Notes: generated by a model from the sequence alone, not told the origin. Counted from the stretch's first letter, positions 42,411 to 51,637 are shown. The stretch: 64,000 bases of DNA from Verticiella sediminum (GCF_007558815.1 NZ_VLTJ01000010.1:1-64000), one strand, 5' to 3'. Numbers and translations: made by a program.

Positions 42411-43196
42411 ATGCGCATTGCCTTCGATTCCCAAGTCGTCCTCGTCACCGGTGCCAGCAAGGGCATCGGGCTTGCCTGCGCGCGCGCCTTCGCCCAGGCG
42501 GGCGCGCGCGTGGTCGGGGTTTCGCGTAGCCGCGACAACCTGCGCGAGGCCACGCGGGTGCTGGCCGACGAAGGGCTCGCGCTCAGCACCTATGCCGCCG
42601 ATCTGTCCGACGGCGATGCGGCGCGCCTGGTGGTCGAGCGCATCGAGGAGGAAGTGGGGCCGATCTCGGTGCTGGTCAATTCGGCCGGCGCGGCCAAGCG
42701 CTACAGCGTGGACGAGCTGAGCCCCGAGGCTTTCCACCAGGCGATGAACGCCAAGTACTTCACGTACATGAACACGGTCGAGCCGGTCGCGCGCCGCATG
42801 GCCGAGCGCGGTGCCGGCAGCATCGTCAACGTGGTCGGCCAGGGCGGCAAGCAGGCCGGCGTCATGCACATCGCCGGCGGTTCGGCCAACGCCGGCCTGA
42901 TGCTGGCGTCGGTGGGCTATGCCCGGGCGCTGGCGGCCAAGGGGGTGCGCGTGAACGTCATCAACCCGGGCCTTACGCAGACTTCCCGGGTGGAAGAGGG
43001 CCTGGAAGCCGCCGTGCGCGCGACCGGGCGCAAGCGCGAGGAGCTGCTCGCCGAGCAGCTCGCCGGCATTCCCATGGGCCGTGCGGGCCAGCCCGAGGAG
43101 GTCGCCAACGTGGCGCTCTTTCTCGCCTCGCCGTTCGCGAGCTACGTGTCGGGCGCGGTCATTCCGATGGACGGGTGCTCGACCTCGGTGATCTGA
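42411..43196 (+). CDS. SDR-family protein with atypical active site
   Basis: From the ATG at 42411 (preceded by GGGAG) this is 261 residues. The nucleotide-binding motif VTGASKGIGLACA and VNSAGAAKRY are normal. The usual Tyr-x3-Lys is absent: that segment reads MHIAGGSANAGLML, and the usual Ser position lies in NVVGQGGKQ. Similar SDR proteins without the Tyr/Lys pair are common, but their chemistry is poorly known. It carries its own IclR-type operators upstream, so it is probably co-regulated with the Bug/thiolase operon. Confidence 0.85.
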   Translation: MRIAFDSQVVLVTGASKGIGLACARAFAQAGARVVGVSRSRDNLREATRVLADEGLALSTYAADLSDGDAARLVVERIEEEVGPISVLVNSAGAAKRYSVDELSPEAFHQAMNAKYFTYMNTVEPVARRMAERGAGSIVNVVGQGGKQAGVMHIAGGSANAGLMLASVGYARALAAKGVRVNVINPGLTQTSRVEEGLEAAVRATGRKREELLAEQLAGIPMGRAGQPEEVANVALFLASPFASYVSGAVIPMDGCSTSVI

Positions 43197-43205
43197 CCAC
43201 GGGCC

Positions 43206-43235
43206 CAAGCGCCGGCCGTTCCACCTCGGCGCTTG
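43206..43235. terminator. bidirectional hairpin between convergent genes
   Basis: CAAGCGCCG (43206-43214) pairs with CGGCGCTTG (43227-43235) in a 9-bp stem with a 12-base loop. It lies between the convergent stops of the SDR gene and the next Bug gene, as expected for a shared terminator, though no T run follows. Confidence 0.5.
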
Positions 43236-43292
43236 CAAGTGCTTCGGATTGCCGTTCAGGCGTAGCACCGTACGGTTCGGCGCTCGCCGCCT

Positions 43293-44270
43293 TCACTCCG
43301 GGCGGATCCCCGCCTTGCCGGCCGCGTCCGCCCACATCGCCAGTTCGCGCGCGATGCGCTCACCCATCGCGTCGGGCCCTTCGTACGCGGGCGAGAAGCC
43401 GACGGAAGCCAGCTCGCCGCTGAACGAACTCTCCTTCAGGATCTTCTCGATCGCGGCAGCGAGCCTGTCGACGACGGCCGGGTCGGTCCTGGCGGGCGCC
43501 ACGATGCCGTGCCATATGCTGGTGTCGAAGCCGGGCACGGTCTCGTTCACCGTGGGCAGCTCCGGCGTGGCGGCCGAGCGTTCGGCGTCCATGGTGGCGA
43601 GAGGGCGCAACTGGCCGGCCGCGACGAAACCCTGCACGGACGCGGGCGTGGCGATCAGCACCGGCACCTGGCCGCCCACCACGTCGGTGGCCGCGCCGCT
43701 GGCGCCCTTGTACGGCACGTGCATCATGTCCAGGCCCGACTGCACCTTGAGCAGTTCGGCGGCCATGTGGTGCGGCGTGCCGACGCCGGGTGTGGCGTAC
43801 GAGAGCTTGCCCGGATTGGCCTTGCCGTAGGCGATCAGCTCGCCCAGCGATCGCGCCGGCAGCGAAGGATGCACGAGCACCCAGACGGGCGAGGTGGCAT
43901 GATTCGCCACGGGCGCGAAATCGTTGCGGATGTCCGAGCCCACGTCCTTGTACAGGTAAGGGTTGATGACCACCGTGTTGGCGACATAGGCCAGGGTGTA
44001 GCCGTCGGGGGCGGCCCGGGCCACGCTCGCCATGCCGATGTTGCCGCCCGCGCCGGGCCGGTTCTCCACGATGATGGTTTGCCCGAGCTCGTCGCCCAGG
44101 TGCCTGGCGAGCATGCGCGCGACGATGTCGTTGCCGCCGCCGGTGGAGAACGGCACCACCAGGCGCACGGGGTTGGCGGGATAGTCCGGCTGGGCGGCGG
44201 CGCTGCCGCAGAGGCCGAAGCCGGCCAGCAGGGTGGCGGCGAGCCAGCGTTGGGCGGTATGGCGGATCAT
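43293..44270 (-). CDS. Bug-family (TctC-like) periplasmic solute receptor
   Basis: The ATG at 44270 with GGAGAAACC before it gives 325 residues. The signal peptide is MIRHTAQRWLAATLLAGFGLCGSAAA. The mature protein begins QPDYPANPVRLVVPFSTGGGND and continues IIVENRPGAGGNIGMASVARAAPDGYTLAY, the standard Bug pattern. It lies 71 bases downstream of the amidohydrolase gene, on the same strand, so it probably presents the substrate of that enzyme or a relative. No transporter membrane genes are near. Confidence 0.93.
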   Translation of the reverse strand: MIRHTAQRWLAATLLAGFGLCGSAAAQPDYPANPVRLVVPFSTGGGNDIVARMLARHLGDELGQTIIVENRPGAGGNIGMASVARAAPDGYTLAYVANTVVINPYLYKDVGSDIRNDFAPVANHATSPVWVLVHPSLPARSLGELIAYGKANPGKLSYATPGVGTPHHMAAELLKVQSGLDMMHVPYKGASGAATDVVGGQVPVLIATPASVQGFVAAGQLRPLATMDAERSAATPELPTVNETVPGFDTSIWHGIVAPARTDPAVVDRLAAAIEKILKESSFSGELASVGFSPAYEGPDAMGERIARELAMWADAAGKAGIRPE

Positions 44271-44341
44271 GGTTTCTCCTCGATTCTTGTCATGGGTGCG
44301 CGGGACTGCCCGCACAGGGCGGATTCACGCCCGGGATGGAT

Positions 44342-45292
44342 TCACGCCGGCGCGGCGAAGCGCGGGAACAATGTGCCGGCATTTCCGCTGTCGATGCGGG
44401 CGATCTCGCCGGGCTGCAGGCCGAGCCTGGCCAGGCTGTCCACGGCGTCCTGCATCTGGTCCTTGGGCCCGAACGGGTAGTCGCTGCCGAACAGGATGTT
44501 GTCGGCCGAGCCGATCTCCATCATCGCCGCGAAGGTGACGCGGTTGGCCGACAGCGCGGTGTCGAAATAGAGCTTGCGCAGTTCGGTGCTGATGCCCTGG
44601 GGTATGTAGGCCTGCAGCGCCGGGTTGTTGCGGGCGAGCACGCCGATGCGTTCTGCGATGTACGGCATCGCGCCCCCCATGTGCGAGAAGATGAAGCGGA
44701 TGCGCGGATAGCGCTGCAGCACGCCGCCGAAGATGATCGAGGCCATGGCGCGCGCGGTATCGAACGTGAAGTCCACCGACGAGGCCGACAGGCCGCCGAC
44801 CGGCACCGGCACCACCGGCGAGGTGGGGTGCACGAAGACCACGGCCTGGCGCCGGTCCAGCTCTTCATGGATGGGCGAGAACACGGGTTCGCCCAGGTAG
44901 GCGCCGTCGTAGTTGCTCAGCAGGCAGACGCCGTCGGCGTGCAGTGCGTCGTAGGCGCGGGCGATTTCGGCCAGCGCGGCATCGGCGTCGGTGGACGGTA
45001 CGGCGGCGAACATGCCGAAGCGCCCGGCGTGTTCAGCGACCATGCCGGCGGCGAAGTCGTTGCAGCGCCGCGCGAGTTCGGCGCGCGCCGGCAGCGGCTG
45101 GCCGGCGAAGCCGGGCGCGCTGACGGAGGTGATGGCGGTGTCGATGCCCGCGGCGTCCATTTTCGCCAGGGCGTCGGCCACGCTCCAGGCAGGGACCCGG
45201 CCCGACGACCCCTGGGCCCCGATGGCGTGGCTGCCCATGGCCTCCACGTAGAAGGGGGGCAGGATGTGATGGTGTACGTCGATGCGTGTCAT
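44342..45292 (-). CDS. amidohydrolase-family decarboxylase/hydrolase (ACMSD-like)
   Basis: This 316-residue TIM-barrel metal enzyme resembles the aminocarboxymuconate-semialdehyde decarboxylase branch. Metal ligands are visible: His7 and His9 in DVHHHILPP, a His in VVFVHPTSP, a His in FIFSHMGGAMPYIAER, and an Asp in NILFGSDYPFGP. Relatives decarboxylate aromatic or muconic acids without oxygen. The Bug gene next downstream and the divergent LysR gene suggest a small inducible unit for an aromatic or related carboxylate. Confidence 0.88.
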   Translation of the reverse strand: MTRIDVHHHILPPFYVEAMGSHAIGAQGSSGRVPAWSVADALAKMDAAGIDTAITSVSAPGFAGQPLPARAELARRCNDFAAGMVAEHAGRFGMFAAVPSTDADAALAEIARAYDALHADGVCLLSNYDGAYLGEPVFSPIHEELDRRQAVVFVHPTSPVVPVPVGGLSASSVDFTFDTARAMASIIFGGVLQRYPRIRFIFSHMGGAMPYIAERIGVLARNNPALQAYIPQGISTELRKLYFDTALSANRVTFAAMMEIGSADNILFGSDYPFGPKDQMQDAVDSLARLGLQPGEIARIDSGNAGTLFPRFAAPA

Positions 45293-45346
45293 GACGGCTC
45301 CGGGAAAGACGGGCGCCAGTCTGACACGCGAGTTTTATAATGAGAA

Positions 45347-45362
45347 ATTCATAATTCTGAAT
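45347..45362. promoter_or_regulatory. LysR-type box in divergent promoter
   Basis: ATTCA-TAATTC-TGAAT is a perfect interrupted palindrome in the 88-base gap between the amidohydrolase gene (minus) and the LysR gene (plus). It fits the T-N11-A dyad of LysR binding sites and sits in an AT-rich stretch (45333-45368) likely to hold both promoters. Confidence 0.6.
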
Positions 45363-45380
45363 AATTGATAGGCATGCCGT

Positions 45381-46331
45381 ATGAAAGTTCGTCTTCGCCA
45401 GATAGAAGGGTTTCTCGCCGTGGCCGAGACGCTTTCCTTCTCGCGCGCCGCGGCGAAGATCGGCATGACACAGCCGGCGTTCTCGCAGATGATCCGCGAG
45501 CTGGAAAGCCTGCTGGAACTACGGCTGTTCGACCGCACGACCCGCCACGTCGCGCTGACGCCGGCGGGCCGGCAACTGCTCTCGCAGATGCAGCGCGGGG
45601 TGGGCGAGATCGAGAGCGCCTGCCGCAACGCGCTGTCGCTGGCCAGGCTCGAGCGCGGCCGCCTGGCCCTGGCGGTGCTGCCTTCGCTGGCCTTCGGATT
45701 CGTGATGCCGGCCCTGGCCGAGTTCCGCGCCGCCTATCCTGGCATTGGCATCCACCTGCACGAGGACCACAACGCCATGCTGCTCGAGAAGGTGCGCCAG
45801 CACGAGGTCGAGTTCGCGCTGTGCGGCTATGCCGACACCGACGCCGGGCTGCATTTCGAGCAGCTCTTCGTGGACGAACTGGTGTGCGTGATGCCGGCGG
45901 GCCACCGGCACACGAGCCTGGCCGTGCTGCCATGGCAGGATCTGCGGGACGAGTCGATGATCGTGGTGTCGGCCTCCTCGACCACCAACGCCAGGGTGCG
46001 CGACGCGATGCTGCGGCATGCCGGCGGCAAGGTGGCGGAGTACGAGGTGCTCAACATGGTGACCGCGCTGAGCATGGTCCGCACGGGCTTCGGCGTGACC
46101 ATCATTCCGCGCGTGGCGCTGGCGGAACTGAACATGCGCGGGCTCGTCTTCCGATCCCTGGGCGAGCCCAGGCCGCTGCGCCGCGTCGGCCTCTACCGGC
46201 GCTCGGACCACATGCTGTCGCCCGCGGCCGAACAGTTTCGCAGGTTGTTGATCGAGCGGCCCATGCCGGATCTCGCGCCGGTGCCGGCTGGCAGGCGCGC
46301 ACGCAGGCGGCGCCCCCGTCCGGGCGCCTGA
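45381..46331 (+). CDS. LysR-family transcriptional regulator
   Basis: This 316-residue regulator has the LysR winged helix-turn-helix at the N-terminus: RQIEGFLAVAETLSFSRAAAKIGMTQPAFSQMIRELE, then LFDRTTRHVALTPAGRQLL. The C-terminal inducer domain is of normal length, with a basic tail (GRRARRRRPR). It is divergent from the amidohydrolase/Bug pair and probably activates it. Its stop directly abuts the stop of the next, convergent LysR gene. Confidence 0.92.
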   Translation: MKVRLRQIEGFLAVAETLSFSRAAAKIGMTQPAFSQMIRELESLLELRLFDRTTRHVALTPAGRQLLSQMQRGVGEIESACRNALSLARLERGRLALAVLPSLAFGFVMPALAEFRAAYPGIGIHLHEDHNAMLLEKVRQHEVEFALCGYADTDAGLHFEQLFVDELVCVMPAGHRHTSLAVLPWQDLRDESMIVVSASSTTNARVRDAMLRHAGGKVAEYEVLNMVTALSMVRTGFGVTIIPRVALAELNMRGLVFRSLGEPRPLRRVGLYRRSDHMLSPAAEQFRRLLIERPMPDLAPVPAGRRARRRRPRPGA

Positions 46332-47252
46332 TCAGGGGGCGGGCGCCCGCGACTGGAAGCTGTCGCGCAGCGCCGCGAGCGCCGGCACGACCAGGCCGGC
46401 GCGCCGGCAGGCGAACACCACGTCGCTGTCCTGGTCGGGCCAGGGCAGGCGGATGATCTTCAGGTCCAGTGCCGGGGCGTAGCGCGTGACCGCGCTGCGC
46501 GGCGCCACCGTCAGCAGCGCATTGGCCGCCGCCAGGTGCAGGCCGCCGTGAAACGCCGAGCACACCAGCGCAGGCTCGGGCGGCGCCAGCCCGGCCTCGA
46601 GAAAGCGCACGTCGAAGGCGCGGCGGGTGAACGAGTTTTCCGGCGGCAATACCCAGGCCTGCGCGGCGAGCGCCTGCAGCGAGGGCGTGCGCAGGCGGGT
46701 GACGGCGTGTCGCGCCGGGGCGACCAGCACCAGATCCTCGCGTGCGATCGGCTGGCAGTGCATGGTCTGCGGCAGGTCGCGCCGGTCGGCCGCCAAGGGG
46801 AAACGCCCGACGATGGCGTCCAGGCGGCCTTCGCGCAATTGCCGCCACAATCCGTCCACCGCGCCGTCGACCATGTGGATGCGAACCTCGGGAATGCGCC
46901 GGCGCAGCCTGGCGACCGCGCGGGGCACCAGCTCCAGCATCGCCAGGGGCAATGCTCCGAGGCGCAGCATGGGCGCCTCGGGCTGGCGGGCCGCGTGCTG
47001 CGCGGCTTCCAGTGCATGGCGCGCCACCCGCAAATGCGACAGTGCGGCTGCGCCGGCGGCGGTGAGGCTGACGCCGCGGCGCCCGCGCTGCAGCAGCGCG
47101 GCGCCCATGGCGGCCTCCAGGCCCTTGACGATCTGCGATACCGCGGGCTGGCTGATGTGCAGGGCTGCGGCGGTGGCGTGCAGGCTGCCGACGTCGGCGA
47201 TGGTTTCCAGCACCATCAGGTCGCGCAGGCGGAGTTGGTCGAGTCGTGCCAT
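46332..47252 (-). CDS. LysR-family transcriptional regulator
   Basis: This 306-residue regulator begins MARLDQLRLRDLMVLETIADVGSLHATAAALHISQPAVSQIVKGLE, a standard LysR helix-turn-helix, followed by LLQRGRRGVSLTAAG. The inducer domain reads LRLGALPLAMLELVPRAVARLRRRIPEVRIHMVDG. It is divergent from the Bug/CoA-transferase pair, with a LysR-type palindrome between, and likely controls that pair. It is not a recent duplicate of the neighbouring LysR, because the two differ throughout. Confidence 0.92.
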   Translation of the reverse strand: MARLDQLRLRDLMVLETIADVGSLHATAAALHISQPAVSQIVKGLEAAMGAALLQRGRRGVSLTAAGAAALSHLRVARHALEAAQHAARQPEAPMLRLGALPLAMLELVPRAVARLRRRIPEVRIHMVDGAVDGLWRQLREGRLDAIVGRFPLAADRRDLPQTMHCQPIAREDLVLVAPARHAVTRLRTPSLQALAAQAWVLPPENSFTRRAFDVRFLEAGLAPPEPALVCSAFHGGLHLAAANALLTVAPRSAVTRYAPALDLKIIRLPWPDQDSDVVFACRRAGLVVPALAALRDSFQSRAPAP

Positions 47253-47275
47253 AAGCAGAACGAGTCATGTGAGCC

Positions 47276-47290
47276 GATAAATCGATTATC
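47276..47290. promoter_or_regulatory. LysR-type box in divergent promoter
   Basis: GATAA-ATCGA-TTATC forms an interrupted palindrome of the T-N11-A kind, 24 bases upstream of the LysR start and 58 upstream of the Bug start. It is the best operator candidate for the divergent LysR/Bug pair. Confidence 0.6.
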
Positions 47291-47347
47291 ACTTATTCCA
47301 GGCCCGGCCTAGACTAGCGCGACAGCAACCCATCGAGGGGGAGACAA

Positions 47348-48334
47348 ATGAGAGTGGCAAGCCTCGTGGCCGGCTTCGGCCTGGCGGCGTGCGCATCGAG
47401 CGCAACAGCGGCTGCGGCCGCGGTGCCAGACGCGGGTTTTCCGGTGCGGCCCGTCACGATGATCGTCAGCTACGCGCCCGGCAACGTGACCGACACCCTG
47501 GCGCGCGTGATGGCCGAAGGGCTGGCCCGCAAGTGGCGGCAGCCGGTGACCGTGGAGAACCGGCCCGGCATGGGCGGCAGCCTGGGCGCGCAGGCCGCCG
47601 CGCGGGCGCCGGCCGATGGCTACACGCTGCTCTTCTCGGCCATGGCCGCCATGGCGATCAACCCGCATGTCTATGCCAATGTCGGCTACGACGCGCGCGC
47701 GGACTTCGCGCCGATCGCTGCGGTGGCCTATCCCAAGGGCGTGCTCGCGGTGAGCCCGGCGCTGCCGGTCAATACCGTGGCCGAACTGGTGGCCTACAGC
47801 AAGGCCCATCCCGGCGCCCTCAACTACGCGTCGCTGGGCAATGGCACGGTGCCGCACCTGAATTTCGAGCTGCTCAAGGCGGCGACCGGGCTGCAGGCCG
47901 AGCACATACCGTACAAAGCGTCCTCGGCGGCCATGACCGACATGCTCGGCGGGCGCGTGCAGTTGCTGCAGGAGAGCCTGGCGGTGATCCTGCCGACCCT
48001 GCAGGACGGCAAGGCCAAGGCTTTGTACTCCTCCACCAACGAGCGCCTGCCCGAGTTGCCGGACGTGCCCACCGCGGCCGAGTCGGTGCCCGGCTTCAGC
48101 CCGCTGCGTCCCTGGCTGGGGCTGTTCGTGCCCGCCGGCGTGCCGCAGGACATCCGCGCGAAGCTGGAGAGCGACATTCTCGCGGTGGCTGCCGAGCCCG
48201 CCGTGGCCGAGCGCGTGCGCACTGCCGGCATGGTGCCGCTGGGCTATGGGCAGGAGCGCTTTCGCCAGGAACTGGACACCGATTACGCGCGCCTGGGCGA
48301 CCTGGTCCAGCGCCTCAAGATAGGAGTGGATTGA
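47348..48334 (+). CDS. Bug-family (TctC-like) periplasmic solute receptor
   Basis: This 328-residue protein has a signal peptide MRVASLVAGFGLAACASSATAAAAA. The mature part shows FPVRPVTMIVSYAPGNVTDTLAR, in which the usual PGG loop reads PGN, then VTVENRPGMGGSLGAQAAARAPADGYTLL. The rest follows the Bug pattern (HIPYKASSAAMTDMLGGRV). Its stop overlaps the ATG of the CoA-transferase gene by one base, so receptor and enzyme are co-translated, and the ligand is probably the carboxylate which that enzyme activates. Confidence 0.92.
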   Translation: MRVASLVAGFGLAACASSATAAAAAVPDAGFPVRPVTMIVSYAPGNVTDTLARVMAEGLARKWRQPVTVENRPGMGGSLGAQAAARAPADGYTLLFSAMAAMAINPHVYANVGYDARADFAPIAAVAYPKGVLAVSPALPVNTVAELVAYSKAHPGALNYASLGNGTVPHLNFELLKAATGLQAEHIPYKASSAAMTDMLGGRVQLLQESLAVILPTLQDGKAKALYSSTNERLPELPDVPTAAESVPGFSPLRPWLGLFVPAGVPQDIRAKLESDILAVAAEPAVAERVRTAGMVPLGYGQERFRQELDTDYARLGDLVQRLKIGVD

Positions 48335-49548
48335 TGGCTGCGTCGACCGAATCCCGGGCCGAGCGGCCGCGCCCGCTGTCGGGCATCCGCGTGCTGGACT
48401 TCACCACGGTGCTCGCGGGGCCGTATTGCACCTACCAGTTGGCCTTGCTGGGGGCCGACGTGATCAAGGTCGAGCGCCCCGGCGGCGAGTGGGCCAGGAG
48501 CGGTCTTCCGGTGGAAGGCGTGCCAGGGCTCTCGGCGCAGTTCGCGGCGCAGAACGCGGGCAAGCGCTCGCTGGTGCTGGACCTGCATTCCCCCGACGCC
48601 AGGCCCGCCATCGAGCGACTGATCGCCAGCGCCGACGTGCTGGTGGAGAACTTCACGCCCGGCGTCGCGCAAAGATTGGGCCTGGGCTTTGCCAAGGCCT
48701 GCGCGCTGCGGCCCGATCTCGTGTACTGCTCGATCTCCGGCTACGGGCAGGAAGGCGAGTTCAGCCGCCGTCCCGCCTACGACCACGTGATCCAGGCCAT
48801 GTCCGGCATCACCATGCTCAACGGCACCGCGCAAACCGTACCGAACCGCATCGGGCCGCCCATGGTCGACTACCTGGCGGGCATCTACGCGGCGTTCTCG
48901 ATCATGTCGGGCCTGCGCGAGCGCGACCGCACCGGCCAGGCCCAGCGCATGGACGTGGCCATGCTCGATGCCGCGCTGTGCGCGATGGCCTCCACCGTAT
49001 CGGCCTGGAGCAACGCCGGGGCGGAACCCCAGCCGCAGGGCAACACGGCCGCCAGCGGCAGCCCGGCCTCGGGCATTTTCCCCACGCGCGACGGTCTGCT
49101 CTCGCTCGCGGCGAACCAGGAGCATCAGGTGCGCCGCCTGCTCACCGTCCTCGACTGCGAGCATCTGCTCGCCGACCCGCGCTATGCGCAGCCGGACGAG
49201 CGGCGCCGCCACGCGGCGGCGTTCACGCAGGTGCTGCTCGAAGCGCTGGCCGGCCGGAACGCCGCCGAGTGGGAGCGTCTGCTGTCGGAAGCGCATGTGC
49301 CGGCCGTGCGCGTGCGCCGCCTGCCGGAGACCCTGGCCGAGCCGCACGTCGTGGCCCGGGAAGTGCAGAAGACGGTGCTCGACCCCGCATCGGGCCGAGC
49401 CATCCGGACGCCCTCGGTAGGCTTTCGCTGGAACGGCCAGAGCCTGGGCCCAGTCACCGCGCCGCCCGGCGCGGGCGAGCACAGTGCCCAGGTGCTGGCC
49501 GAGGTGGGGCTGCCTGCCGAACTGGCGGCCAGGCTGTTGGGCTCCTGA
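48334..49548 (+). CDS. CaiB/BaiF (family III) CoA-transferase
   Basis: This 404-residue protein opens LSGIRVLDFTTVLAGPYCTYQLALLGADVIKVERPGG. The catalytic Asp is Asp179 in IGPPMVDYLAGIYAA, and QNAGKRSLVLDLHSP and VENFTPGVAQRLGLGF are family marks. TAGGAGTGG provides a ribosome-binding site inside the end of the Bug gene. It should load CoA onto the acid captured by its partner receptor. There is no acyl-CoA-processing gene in the same unit, so the product must enter a pathway encoded elsewhere, perhaps nearby. Confidence 0.92.
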   Translation: MAASTESRAERPRPLSGIRVLDFTTVLAGPYCTYQLALLGADVIKVERPGGEWARSGLPVEGVPGLSAQFAAQNAGKRSLVLDLHSPDARPAIERLIASADVLVENFTPGVAQRLGLGFAKACALRPDLVYCSISGYGQEGEFSRRPAYDHVIQAMSGITMLNGTAQTVPNRIGPPMVDYLAGIYAAFSIMSGLRERDRTGQAQRMDVAMLDAALCAMASTVSAWSNAGAEPQPQGNTAASGSPASGIFPTRDGLLSLAANQEHQVRRLLTVLDCEHLLADPRYAQPDERRRHAAAFTQVLLEALAGRNAAEWERLLSEAHVPAVRVRRLPETLAEPHVVAREVQKTVLDPASGRAIRTPSVGFRWNGQSLGPVTAPPGAGEHSAQVLAEVGLPAELAARLLGS

Positions 49549-49571
49549 GCTGGTAGCCGGCCCCGGCGCGC

Positions 49572-50555
49572 TCAGGAACTCATCGCCATCAGCGGATGCG
49601 GCGCGTACGGCGCCTCGAGCTTGCCGAGTTCCTCGGGCGTGAGCCGCAGCTCGAGCGCGGCGATGGCGTCGTCCAGGTGCTGCATCTTGGTCGCCCCGAT
49701 GATGGGGGCGGTGATGACGGGCTGGTGCAGCACCCAGGCCAGCGCCACCTGGGCGCGCGCCACGCCGCGCGCCTGGGCGACCTCGGCCACCGCCTGCACG
49801 ATGCGGCGATCGGATTCCTCGGCATGCTTGTACAAGGTCTTGCCGACCAGGTCGGTCTCCTGCCGCGCGCTGGACTGGTCCCATTCGCGCGTGAGGCGCC
49901 CGCGCGCGAGCGGGCTCCACGGGATCACGCCGATGCCTTCGGCCGCGCACAGCTTGAGCATTTCGCGCTCTTCCTCGCGATAGAGCAGGTTGTAGTGCGG
50001 CTGCATGCTGACGAAGCGCGTCCAGCCGTTGGCATCGGCCGTATAGAGCGCCTTGGCGAACTGGAAGGTGTACATGGAGGACGCCCCCAGGTAGCGCACC
50101 TTGCCCGCCTTGACCACGTCGTGCAGTGCTTCCAGGGTCTCCTCGATGGGCGTGCGGGTGTCCCAGCGATGGATCTGGTAGAGGTCGATGTAGTCCGTGC
50201 CCAGCCGACGCAGGCTGGCGTCGACCTCGCGCATGATGTTCTTGCGCGACAAGCCCGAAGTGTTGGGGCCGCTGCGGTCGGAGAAGAACACCTTGGTGGC
50301 GAGCACGATGTCCTCGCGGTTGGCGTAATCGACGAGCGCACGGCCGACGATCTCCTCGCTGGTGCCGTCCGAATAGCTGTTGGCGGTATCGAGGAAGTTG
50401 ATGCCCGCGTCCAGCGCTTTCTTCAGGAAGGGACGGCTGGTGGCCTCGTCCATCGTCCAGGCGTGCTTGCCGCGCTCGGGTATGCCGTAGCTCATGCAGC
50501 CCAGGCACAGGCGGGAAACGGAAAGGCCGGTCTTGCCGAGATTGGTGTATTGCAT
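49572..50555 (-). CDS. aldo/keto reductase
   Basis: This 327-residue TIM-barrel NADPH-dependent reductase has the catalytic set: Asp and Tyr in FLDTANSYSDGTSEEIVG, Lys in VLATKVFFSD, and His in DLYQIHRWDTRTP. The C-terminal cofactor region reads VITAPIIGATKMQHLDDAI. It resembles the YajO/PdxI-like branch of AKRs. It is a single gene, divergent from an SDR gene. The physiological substrate is not clear. Confidence 0.92.
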   Translation of the reverse strand: MQYTNLGKTGLSVSRLCLGCMSYGIPERGKHAWTMDEATSRPFLKKALDAGINFLDTANSYSDGTSEEIVGRALVDYANREDIVLATKVFFSDRSGPNTSGLSRKNIMREVDASLRRLGTDYIDLYQIHRWDTRTPIEETLEALHDVVKAGKVRYLGASSMYTFQFAKALYTADANGWTRFVSMQPHYNLLYREEEREMLKLCAAEGIGVIPWSPLARGRLTREWDQSSARQETDLVGKTLYKHAEESDRRIVQAVAEVAQARGVARAQVALAWVLHQPVITAPIIGATKMQHLDDAIAALELRLTPEELGKLEAPYAPHPLMAMSS

Positions 50556-50806
50556 GGGGTCTCCTGTCAGATGGGGCGGCCGCGCGCGTGTAGGGGCCGG
50601 CGTGCGCCATCCGCGTATTGTGCGTCATCCTCGGCCGCATGTCGGCCTGCTCGTGCCGCAGGCGCCGCTGCATCGTTGCGCGGACGCGGGTAACAGCGTG
50701 CCGCAAGACACCGGCGTCGCGTGGGCTGGCTGATGGCCGGGCCAGCGCTTGAGGTATCGTCTGTCCGGATATCCCATCGATACACACGTTTTCTGAAAGG
50801 AAGAAC

Positions 50807-51607
50807 ATGGATCTCGGAATTGCCGGCAAGTGGGCACTGGTATGCGGCGCGAGCCGCGGTCTTGGCTACGGATGCGCTGAAGCTCTCGTCCGTGAGGGCG
50901 TGAACACGGTGATCGTGGCGCGCGGCGCCGAGGCTCTGGAGGCCGCGTTGGCCACCCTGCGCTCGGTGGCGCCGGAAGACACCCGGGTGCTGGCCGTGGC
51001 GGCCGACATCACCACCGCCGAAGGGCGCGAAGCCGCTTTCTCCTGCGAGCAGGGGCCGGGGCGCGATTTCGACATCGTTGTGACCAACGCGGGCGGGCCG
51101 CCGCCGGGCGACTTTCGCGAGTGGGACGAGGCCGCCTGGGAAGCGGCCGTGCACGCCAACATGCTGACGCCGATCGCGCTCATCAAGGCCACGGTCGATG
51201 GCATGGCCGAGCGCGGTTTCGGGCGCATCGTCAACATCACCTCGTCGGCGGTGAAGGCGCCGATCGCCAACCTGGGCCTGAGCAACGGCGCGCGCAGCGG
51301 GCTGACCGGCTTCGTGGCGGGCCTGTCGCGCAGCAAGATCGCGGCAGCCGGCGTCACCATCAACAACCTGCTGCCGGGCGCGTTCGATACCGAACGGCTG
51401 CGCAAGATCACGAAGAACGCGGCAGAGCAGGCGGGCAAGGCGCCCGAGGAACTGCTGCAGGCGCGGACCCGCCAGATTCCGGCAGGGCGCTTCGGCCATG
51501 CCGCCGAGTTCGGCGCCATCTGCGCCTTCCTGTGCAGCCAGCATGCGGGCTACATGACGGGTCAGAACGTGCTGGCCGACGGCGGGGCGTATCCGGGGAC
51601 GTTCTGA
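50807..51607 (+). CDS. SDR-family protein with atypical active site
   Basis: AAAGGAAGAAC precedes the ATG at 50807, giving 266 residues. The nucleotide-binding motif is CGASRGLGYGCAEAL and the NNAG-type segment is VTNAGGPPPGDF. The usual Tyr-x3-Lys segment reads LGLSNGARSGLTG, so both residues are replaced, while a Ser pair is kept in NITSSAVKAP. This is a common SDR branch without a defined reaction. It is divergent from the aldo/keto reductase across a 251-base gap and is followed by an intergenic repeat. Confidence 0.85.
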   Translation: MDLGIAGKWALVCGASRGLGYGCAEALVREGVNTVIVARGAEALEAALATLRSVAPEDTRVLAVAADITTAEGREAAFSCEQGPGRDFDIVVTNAGGPPPGDFREWDEAAWEAAVHANMLTPIALIKATVDGMAERGFGRIVNITSSAVKAPIANLGLSNGARSGLTGFVAGLSRSKIAAAGVTINNLLPGAFDTERLRKITKNAAEQAGKAPEELLQARTRQIPAGRFGHAAEFGAICAFLCSQHAGYMTGQNVLADGGAYPGTF

Positions 51608-51637
51608 AGCGCGCCTGCGTGCCGGCGCGCGCCCGTG

